Source: Ornithinimicrobium sp. F0845
Lineage (GTDB): Bacteria; Actinomycetota; Actinomycetes; Actinomycetales; Dermatophilaceae
DNA length: 64,000 nt
NCBI RefSeq assembly: GCF_023015765.1
Contig: NZ_JALKAL010000007.1
Span: forward strand, 62,001-126,000
Direction of reading: 5' to 3'
Shown here: piece by piece, positions 41,228 through 48,495 of the stretch
How the letters are laid out: each line of letters begins with the position of its first letter
Numbering within the stretch: the first letter of the stretch is position 1
Translations under genes and position numbers: made by a program
Notes under the pieces: model-generated
Told to the model about the DNA's origin: nothing
Databases searched by the model: none
What the model saw: the letters and a program-made list of their open reading frames with translations, nothing else

Positions 41228-42609
41228 CGCAGGTCTTCCGGCTGCCCGACCTGGGCGAGGGTCTCACCGAGGCGACCGTCGTCGAGTGGCACGTCGCCGA
41301 GGGCGACACGGTCACCGTCGACCAGGAGGTCGTCACGGTCGAGACCGCCAAGGCCGCCGTCGAGGTCCCCTGCCCGTATGCCGGTGTGGTCACCACCCTG
41401 CACACCTCCGCCGGCTCGGAGCTCACCGTGGGCGAGCCGCTGATCACGGTCGCCGCGCTGGCCGACGCTGAGGCGTACCGCACCGAGGAGATGGCCGGCG
41501 CGGTCGCACCAGGTGTGTCGGCTTCCTCCGGTGCCTCGAGCGAATCCTCCGGCTCACCGGAGCGGCCCCTCGTGGGGTATGGCGCCTCCGAGGCACCGCG
41601 CCGCTCACGCCGCCGGCGGGCCGCCTCCGCGGAGTCCCAGCCTGCTCCCATCCCGCAGGCCACCGCTGCGCAGGCCGTCCGTGTCATCTCACCGCTCGTG
41701 CGCAAGCTGGCCGCTGACGCCGGCGTGGACCTCGCCACGATCACCCCGACCGGCAACGGGGGCGTGATCCGCCGTGCCGACGTCGAGGCCGCCCTGGCCG
41801 GCGGCGGAGCCCTCACGGCTGGCCACGTCGAGTCCGCGGCCTCCGCCTCCACGCCCGCCGCCACACCTGCCGCCGCTTCACCCACCTCCGCACCTGCCGC
41901 CGCTTCACCCATCTCCACACCCGCCGACGTGCGCATCCCGATCACCGGCATCCGCAAGGCCATCGCGGAGAAGCTGTCCACCTCCCGGCGCACCATCCCG
42001 GACGCCACCACCTGGGTCGACGTGGACGCCACCGAGCTCCTGGCGACCAAGGACGCCCTGAAGCGGGCACGGCCGTCGGAGGCGATCGGCATACTGGCTC
42101 TGCTGGCGCGGATCACGGTGGCCGGCCTGCGGCAGTTCCCCGAGCTCAACTCCTCCGTCGAGGGCGAGGAGATCGTGCAGCGCGGGGCGATCCACCTGGG
42201 CTTCGCGGCGCAGTCACCGCGCGGGCTGGTGGTGCCGGTGGTGCACGACGCGCACGCGATGACGACCGCCGAGCTGGCTGCTGCGCTGCGCGACCTGACC
42301 GACGGCGCGCGCGAGGGCCGGCTGACGCCCGCGCAGCTGACGGGTGGGACGTTCACGCTGAACAACTACGGCGTGTTCGGGGTGGACGGCTCGACGCCGA
42401 TCATCAACCACCCCGAGGCGGCGATGCTCGGCGTGGGCCGGATCATCGACAAGCCGTGGGCGCACGAGGGCCAGCTGGCGCTGCGCAAGGTGACGCAGCT
42501 GTCGTTCACCTTCGACCACAGGGTGTGCGACGGCGGCACAGCGGGCGGCTTCCTGCGCTACGTGGCCGACTGCGTGGAGCACCCGGCGGTGCTGCTGGCC
42601 GGGATGTAG
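41224..42609 (+). CDS. 2-oxoacid dehydrogenase E2 component (dihydrolipoyl acyltransferase)
   Basis: 461 aa. One lipoyl domain with the lipoylated lysine in VETAKAAVE (~residue 42), an Ala/Pro/Ser linker, a peripheral subunit-binding domain (VISPLVRKLAADAGVDL, ~160-176), a second Ala/Pro/Ser/Thr repeat linker, then the catalytic domain ending FTFDHRVCDGG, where His and Asp-Gly are catalytic. GTG 41224 is the only sensible start, overlapping the E1beta stop. No E3 (lipoamide dehydrogenase) gene follows, so E3 must be supplied from elsewhere. Confidence 0.94.
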   Translation: MTQVFRLPDLGEGLTEATVVEWHVAEGDTVTVDQEVVTVETAKAAVEVPCPYAGVVTTLHTSAGSELTVGEPLITVAALADAEAYRTEEMAGAVAPGVSASSGASSESSGSPERPLVGYGASEAPRRSRRRRAASAESQPAPIPQATAAQAVRVISPLVRKLAADAGVDLATITPTGNGGVIRRADVEAALAGGGALTAGHVESAASASTPAATPAAASPTSAPAAASPISTPADVRIPITGIRKAIAEKLSTSRRTIPDATTWVDVDATELLATKDALKRARPSEAIGILALLARITVAGLRQFPELNSSVEGEEIVQRGAIHLGFAAQSPRGLVVPVVHDAHAMTTAELAAALRDLTDGAREGRLTPAQLTGGTFTLNNYGVFGVDGSTPIINHPEAAMLGVGRIIDKPWAHEGQLALRKVTQLSFTFDHRVCDGGTAGGFLRYVADCVEHPAVLLAGM

Positions 42610-42678
42610 GCCACCTGCCCCAATCCACCCCGACCGCCTTCTTCGACGGCCACTGCCCGACCCTTCGTTGACCAGCGT

Positions 42679-42733
42679 TGTTTCTTGAAACAGTGAGTTT
42701 CCCAGATCGCGAAACAGCAAAGTTCAAGAAACA
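42679..42733. promoter_or_regulatory. Nested inverted repeats in an AT-rich gap after E2
   Basis: TGTTTCTTGAA (42679-42689) and its exact complement (42723-42733) enclose 33 bp that also contain GTTTC and GAAAC pairs (about 42697-42714). The whole 55-bp block is built from GTTTC/GAAAC units. It lies 70 bp after the E2 stop and 120 bp before the next gene. It could be an operator for a palindrome-binding repressor or a terminator stem without U-tract. Confidence 0.55.
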
Positions 42734-42853
42734 CCCTTCCCAAGCCGACCGCGCGGCCACTCTGCCAACAGTTGGCACCCGGCGGCACGGCTGTCCACAG
42801 GCGCGATCCCGGCCCTCTTGGACAACAAGCGGTCGGCCAACGACACTTGGCGC

Positions 42854-45444
42854 ATGCCCGCAGACCGTTCCACGCGCGCCTGGCTCGAGACCCTCGACGA
42901 CGACGAGTTGCAGGTGCTCCTCGAGGCTCGCCCCGACATACGGCGGGGTGCAGCCCTCAGGGACCTGGACGACCTGGCGGCACGGATCGAGCACTCGATG
43001 TCGGTCACAAACGTGGTGCTGCACCTGCCGCAGCCCGCCGTCGAGGTGCTCGAGGTGGTCACCGCCCTCGGCGGCGGAGCCAGCACCATTAGGATCATCG
43101 ACCTGCTCGACGACGGTGGTCGGGAGACGGAGGAGCACGCCCATCTGGCGCTGGACTGGCTCGACGTCCTGGAGAGCCTGGGCCTGGCCTGGCAGTTCGA
43201 CGAGGTCTATGCCGTCAACCCCGGCATCCACCGGGTGCTGGTCGACCCGCTGCAGATGGGTGCGCCGGCGCGGGCGCTCGTCGACGGGCTCACCGTCGAC
43301 CGGCTCAAGACGCTCTACTCCGGACTGGGAGTCGCGCCCCCACCACGCAAGGGTGAGTTGCTGGATGGCATCGAGGATCTGTATGCCGATGAGTCCCGGA
43401 TCCGACAGGCCGTCGCCCGGGCGCCGGAGCAGGTTGCGACGATGTTGGCCGCGCACGCGGCCGAGGTGGGCAGGGCCTCGATGGCCGGTGTCGAGGTGGT
43501 GGACGAGGACATCGAGTACTGGAAGCCCTCCTATCGCGAGCGCTACCAGCAGGTGACCGCGATGCGGCAGTGGGCGGTGCAGAACGGCCTTGCCCTGGGT
43601 GAGGGTTACTACTCGTACAGCTACGCCCCGGTCCTTTTCCCGTCCGAGGTGATGCTGGCGTTGGTCCCGCCGAGCTATGTCGCGCCCTTCCATCCCCTGC
43701 AGCCGTCGGTGCCCACGACCGAGGTGTCAGACGTGCAGATCGAGCACGACTCCGCCTCGGCGGTGACGGCCACGGTGGCCGCGATGCTCGCGGTGCTGGA
43801 GAGCACCGTGCGCACCCCTGTCCAGGAGCTCAAGTCGGGCGGCGTGGGCACCCGGGAGCTCAACCGCGTGGCCAAGACCGTCGGCGTGGACGTCGCCGAG
43901 GTGCGTCTGGGGCTGGAGCTGGGGGCGCTCTGCGAGTTCTTCCCCCGCGACAGGCCCATCAGCGCCACCGGAGAGTTCGAGCAAGGCGCCGGCAGCCCCC
44001 TGCTGAGCGCGCCGCCGACCTGCTGCTTGCCTGGTGGCCGCTGAGCCTCCCGCCCACCCTCGACCGCGATGACGAGGACAAGGCGTTGCCGGCAATGAGC
44101 GAGCTGACCGCACGGACCGGTCCGCCTGGACCGCAGCTGGCGACCCAGCTGGAGACCCTGGACGGGGCGGTGACCGGCATCGGGCCACTCATCGAGCTGT
44201 TGGTATGGGCCCGACCGCTGGACCACATCCCCCAGCGTGCCCTGCGGTTCGCCTGGGACGAGGCCGCGCGCCTGGGGGTGATCTGCAGCGGCCGACTCAC
44301 CCTGCTCGGGCGCGCGCTCCTCACCGGCGAGCGGGAGCCCGTGGTCGAGAGGCTGCGCGAGCTGCTCCCGCAGGAGAGCGGGGAGGTGCTGTTCGGCTCC
44401 GACCTGACCGTCGTCGCGCCGAGCACCCCACCCGCAGCAGTCGTCGACCTGCTCGACACCATCGCGGTGCGCGAGTCCCACGGTGTCGGCGCCACCTGGC
44501 GCATCAGCGAGACCTCCGTGCGGGAGGCGCTCGACCAGGGCTACCGGGTCGAGGACCTGCTGGCTGATCTCCGTGCGGTCGCCGGCAAGGCACTCCCCCA
44601 GACCCTCGACTACCTGCTGCGGGACGTCGACCGGCGCCACGGCATACTCGGTGTCCGTCCGGCAGCCTGCGTCGTGGTGTCGGAGGACGAGGCTCTCCTG
44701 GCCGAGCTGGCGGCGACCAGGGTCCTGCGGCCGCTCGGCCTGGCGCTGGTCGCGCCGACCGTGCTCGTGGGCACGGCCGACGTGCCGACGACGCTCGCGG
44801 CCCTGCGCAAGGCCGGCCACTTCCCGGTCGAGGAGCACGTGGACGGCACCCGCACCGTCCGGCTGCGGTCCCAGGGGCCGGCTGGTGAGCGCCATGGGGA
44901 CGTGGCCGGGGCGTGGGCTGGCGCCGGGTCGGCGGGGCGCGAGGCGTGGGGTGACGGCACGGCCGAGGCCGACGCCCTGGACGCGCTGAGCCAGGCTGGC
45001 GTAGACGCGGCAGCCGAGGCCGACGTTCTGGACGCGCTGAGCGACGAGGACTTCAACAGGCTGATGACGCTCGAGTTCCAGCGCCTGGGCATGGCCCCCG
45101 GCGGGCGCCCCGCAGCGACGCGGACCGAGGAAGATCCGGCCGAACTGATCGCGCGGCTGCGCTCGGGAGCTGCTCCGCCCGACGGTGGCGTGGATGCCGA
45201 GGTGCTGACCATCGTTGAATCTCTCGCGCCCCAGCTGCGGCCCGATGAGCAGCGTCACCTTGCCGCCGCGGTCCGCGCCGGCGACGACGTCCTCATCCAC
45301 TACCGCAACGAGAGCGGCAACGTGACCGAGCGACTGATCTCCGAGCTGGAGATCTCTGCGGGCTTCCTGACTGCCTACTGCCACCTGCGCCAGGACGAAC
45401 GCCACTTCCGGCTGGACCGCATCACCATGGTGGCGCCGGTCTGA
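42854..45444 (+). pseudogene. Helicase-associated (Helicase_C_3) protein, interrupted by a 1-nt frameshift near 43985
   Basis: Two frames encode one protein. The first (to 44044) ends in an unrelated tail after GEFEQ. Reading the other frame from 43987 restores RRQPPAERAADLLLAWWPLS and continues without interruption to 45444. Inserting one T between 43984 and 43985 (CAA-TGG-CGC) makes the whole ~860-aa protein continuous and supplies a Trp. The C-terminal half has the PF13625 pattern (GILGVRPAACVVVSEDEALL and RPLGLALVAPTVLV). In mycobacteria the homologue is next to XPB helicase; no helicase lies next to it here. Either a real inactivating mutation or a base-call error. Confidence 0.85.
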
Positions 45445-45896
45445 CACGAGCCCCCGCCAGCGCCTCTCGGCCGCACCTTCCACCGTCTTCGAGCGCCCAA
45501 GCGTTCTTCGGGCCGACTGCACTGACATAGGCCCCCCGCCCCGCCGTCATCCCGGGCGCTCCCCCGCCCACCGACCCTTCGTTGGCGGCTGGCATGGGCA
45601 CGTGCCCGGTTTCTACCCACGAAGTCGCCAGACCACGGGTAGATCCCGTGCACGTGCCCCGGTCAATTGGAAGGTGGACGGGCACGCCCGACCGCGAAGT
45701 GGGCCGACCCGTGGATAACCGCGGGTTGACGGGTCGAGCCAGGAGGAGTCATGCGCACAGGATGTCCGCGGACACGCGGACGACTGCGACGCCACCCGCG
45801 AGCGGTTTGGGGCCGAGGCGCGCGACCCACGCGAGGCGTGCGCGGCCGGCGGTCGGACCAAAGCGATCTACGCGCGTTGGGGGCGCGACCGGGGCC
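45445..45896. other. 452-bp gap: dispersed-repeat half copy, a 12-bp palindrome and a gene fragment
   Basis: 45482-45530 repeats the outer half of the 34841-35103 element. GGGCACGTGCCC, a perfect 12-bp palindrome, lies at 45596-45607, and related GCACGTGCCC occurs again near 45655. Near 45742 a perfect ribosome site (AGGAGGAGTC) precedes ATG 45751, but the convincing amino-acid pattern (ARDPREACAAGGRTKAIYAR) is in a different frame beginning just before it, so a decayed small gene is likely. Nothing there can be named. Confidence 0.45.
45482..45530 (+). repeat. Half copy of the dispersed TCTTCGAGCGCC repeat
   Basis: GTCTTCGAGCGCC is followed by 20 bases including GTTC-TTCGGGCCG and then TGCA, matching the outer 40 bp of the element at 34841. 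The 23-bp inner core is not conserved beyond TGCA. It lies ~40 bp downstream of a stop codon, as does the left end of the first element, so a role near gene ends is possible. Confidence 0.65.
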
Positions 45897-46262
45897 TCAG
45901 TCGACCTCGACCACGACCGGCAGAGAGCGCCGGCCCCAGTCCAGAAGTTCGTCGCGCCGCTGGTACTTCATCACCAGCAGCCGGCGCGCGAGCGCATCGT
46001 CAGTCGACTCCGGCGGCGCGACCGCAGCGATGCCCGAGCGCCGAACGCCCGCGATCTCAATCGCCACCCGCGGATCGGCGATCAGGTTCTTGACCCAGTC
46101 CGACCGGTCCCGCCCACCGGACATGAGCAGGACCCGGCCGCTGTCCAGGGCGAACCAGATCTCGATGCGATGCGGGCGACCAGAGGCCCGACCGATAGTC
46201 GTCAGGTAGGCGAAGGGTGCGTCGACAGCTTGCGCCGGCCACACGTCACCGTGCGGGGTCAT
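45897..46262 (-). CDS. Nitroreductase/F420-dependent oxidoreductase-like protein (DUF385 family)
   Basis: 121 aa split-barrel protein. It has FAYLTTIGRASGRPHRIEIWF, the deazaflavin-dependent nitroreductase (Ddn-like) opening, and LLMSGGRDRSDWVKNLIADP, where cofactor-phosphate contacts occur. Related actinobacterial enzymes use coenzyme F420 to reduce quinones or nitro compounds. It is encoded 6 nt after the methyltransferase on the same strand and is probably co-transcribed with it. Confidence 0.85.
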   Translation of the reverse strand: MTPHGDVWPAQAVDAPFAYLTTIGRASGRPHRIEIWFALDSGRVLLMSGGRDRSDWVKNLIADPRVAIEIAGVRRSGIAAVAPPESTDDALARRLLVMKYQRRDELLDWGRRSLPVVVEVD

Positions 46263-46268
46263 GCCACG

Positions 46269-47129
46269 TCACCCATCGGCGGCCGGGTTCCTAGCAGCGA
46301 CGAGCCACGTGGCCGCGGGGATGCGCACGACTCCGTCCACCCGACGACTCCGCAGGTCAGCGCGCACCTCGTCCAGGAGCTCCGCCTGGCGTTCCTCCCC
46401 AACCGTCGCCTGGAGCTGCTCCCACGCGACGCGGCCGTTCGAGCTCAGGATGACCGCGAGACGCTCCTCCACGCCGTCGCTGCCGTCCACGCCGTAGTCA
46501 CACGAGAAGTCGAACGGCTCGACCTCCGCCTCACCCCAGCCCGCCCCGTCGAGGATCGTGCGCAGGCGGTCCGGGTCGGCGAACGCCGTCGGGCCGGGCG
46601 CGCCCGGCGGAGTGCTCGGCGGCGGCTCCGGCAGCGCCGCCGCCAGGATCTCCGAGCCCTGGCTGAACACCGGGTTCGCCTCACGCGAGCGCCAGCACAC
46701 GAAGGTCAGGGTGGCACCCGGACGACTCGCCCGCCGCAGGTTGGCGAAGGCCGCCACCGGGTCGCTGAAGAACATCACCCCGAACCGCGACACCACCCGG
46801 TCGAACGGCGTCCCCGGAGCCGCCGCGAGCAGGTCGGTCGTCTGCGCGTCAGCCTCCACGAGCCGGGCGGCCGGCACGCGCTCGCGAGCGGCCTCGACCA
46901 TCGCCGTCGACACGTCCACGCCCACCATCTCAACGCCTGCGCGGACCCCCTCCTCGAGCAGTGTCCCTGCGCCGCAACCGACGTCGAGCACGCGCTCACC
47001 GCCAGCCCAGCCGGTCCGCTCGATCAGGGCCGCAGTGAGCGGGGCGAAGGCCGCGTCGAAGATCCGCTGGTTCGCCACCCACCCCTGACCGCCCTGCTGC
47101 CACGTCTGTCGCACCTCGTCCGTTCCCAC
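46269..47129 (-). CDS. Class I SAM-dependent methyltransferase
   Basis: 286 aa. Motif I is VLDVGCGAGTLLEE (~residues 47-60), with the acidic ribose-binding residue in MVGVDVSTAMV. FDRVVSRFGVMFFSDPVAAF is the post-I/motif IV region. The closest general type is the ubiquinone/UbiE-like methyltransferase group. Substrate unknown. Upstream gene of a two-gene unit with the DUF385 reductase. Confidence 0.88.
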   Translation of the reverse strand: MGTDEVRQTWQQGGQGWVANQRIFDAAFAPLTAALIERTGWAGGERVLDVGCGAGTLLEEGVRAGVEMVGVDVSTAMVEAARERVPAARLVEADAQTTDLLAAAPGTPFDRVVSRFGVMFFSDPVAAFANLRRASRPGATLTFVCWRSREANPVFSQGSEILAAALPEPPPSTPPGAPGPTAFADPDRLRTILDGAGWGEAEVEPFDFSCDYGVDGSDGVEERLAVILSSNGRVAWEQLQATVGEERQAELLDEVRADLRSRRVDGVVRIPAATWLVAARNPAADG

Positions 47130-47222
47130 CCTCCGACAGTATGCCGTGAGTCCGGTCCGCGCTGCCGCGCACTGTCGGCCTGGGGTCGCCTCGCGGTCAC
47201 CGGCCCCGTCGACCCCGTGCCG

Positions 47223-47675
47223 TCACGTCAGGCGAGACGACCCGACCTGATCGGCGACCCGCCGCATCCGGACCAACAGGGCAGCTGAAGGGGTGACGCG
47301 GCCGGTGCGATAGGTCGATAGCCGCGAGGCCGACGTGCCGATCCGTTCGGCGAACACCGCCGTGGTCAACCCGGAGCGCGCGATGAGGTCGTCGACCTCG
47401 CGGGCGACCTCCGCCCGCTCCGAGGCCGCAGCCGCCGTCCGCGCGGAGTCGATCACCCGCTCGAGGAGGGCGCCGACGCCAGCGGGTCGCTCGTAGGAGA
47501 GATACTCCTCCACCTGTCGCGCCACCGGCCCCCACGGATCGACCCGGATCTCACGGGTCAGGACGGCCCAGTCGGCGACCAGGCCCCGCTCGATCACTGA
47601 GACCAGCGCCTCATACGGCCAGGCGGCCACCGGGGTCCCGGGCGGGACCACCACGTTGCGAGAGGCGATCGTCAT
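47223..47675 (-). CDS. XRE-type HTH protein, probable antitoxin of the AbiEii-like nucleotidyltransferase
   Basis: 150 aa. The C-terminal 60 residues form a lambda-repressor-like HTH (SGLTTAVFAERIGTSASRLS), while the N-terminal ~90 residues are an unfamiliar helical domain (VSVIERGLVADWAVLTREIR). ATG 47675 overlaps the stop of the nucleotidyltransferase gene (ATGA), the arrangement of a toxin-antitoxin pair with toxin first. Some AbiEii-type toxins are paired with HTH proteins. The assignment as antitoxin rests on context. Confidence 0.7.
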   Translation of the reverse strand: MTIASRNVVVPPGTPVAAWPYEALVSVIERGLVADWAVLTREIRVDPWGPVARQVEEYLSYERPAGVGALLERVIDSARTAAAASERAEVAREVDDLIARSGLTTAVFAERIGTSASRLSTYRTGRVTPSAALLVRMRRVADQVGSSRLT

Positions 47676-48366
47676 ACACCCTCCTCCACCCGACGCAGCA
47701 GTCCATCGGCCAGGTCGTGGCAGGCCGCAACCACGACTGCCCAGTCGTGCCACCGCTTCTCAAGCCCTCGGTATGCCGAGAGTTGCGTGGTCACTCGCGG
47801 ATCCCTCGGCAGGGGTTCTGACAGTCGGTGGACGAGTGCGGTCAGCACCGAACCCTCCGTGTCGCTGCGGTCTGCGTAGTACCGATCGATGCCGAAAAGC
47901 ACCTCGACCGCCGACTCACCGCCCAGCCGGTGGGCTAACGCGGCCGAGTCGAGATAGTCGCGGGTCGCGTTACGCTGCACGACCAGATACGCCTTGACCC
48001 GAAGCATCTCCGGGAGCGTGGGCACGCGCACGGACTTCCCGCCTGGGAGCGCGTGCTGCTCCACCTCCAGCGGCCGAGTGCGGCGCAGCTGCCGAAGTCC
48101 TGCCTGAATGCCGTCCAGGAAGCCCAGCAGAGTCAGCGGGGGCGAACTCGCCCGCACGCTGGTCACCCACCCCTGCGACGCCTCGACCGCCTCGAGGACC
48201 TCGGCATACCGCTCAACAAGGTCTGGCAGGACATGATCATGGTCGTACGACAGGCGGTGGCCGGCGTGCAGCGCCGCTCCGGTGTCGCCGACCAGGACGG
48301 CGTCAGGGACCAGCCGCTGGAGTTCGGCGGCGGAGTGCAGGACCTGGTCCAGGTGGGATCGACCAC
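47672..48366 (-). pseudogene. AbiEii/AbiGii-like nucleotidyltransferase with a disrupted 5' end
   Basis: In one minus frame the nucleotidyltransferase fold is clear from about 48344: LVPDAVLVGDTGAALHAGHR, then SYDHDHVLPDL with the D-x-D metal pair, then LRVKAYLVVQRNATRDYLD. The first in-frame start codon is only at 48166, after the catalytic motifs. GTG 48366 would give MVD in another frame; removing CC from the run at ~48358 joins it as MVDHLDQVLHSAAELQRLV. The gene therefore seems broken near its start. The canonical GG-T/S motif also reads GDT, hinting at loss of function. Confidence 0.7.
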
Positions 48367-48495
48367 TCTTTGGTCACATCCGTGCCGTGAGCACCACCAT
48401 CAGTCGCCCGGCATCGCTGCAGGGCTCACGATTGAACGTATCACTTCTGATATTCCAGACGCTCGGTCGAGACCGGGGACGTCAGGTCGGTCGAC

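Noticed and set aside
45582-47288. A 568-codon + frame
   Set aside because: Shadow of the minus-strand DUF385 and methyltransferase genes, which have clear motifs.
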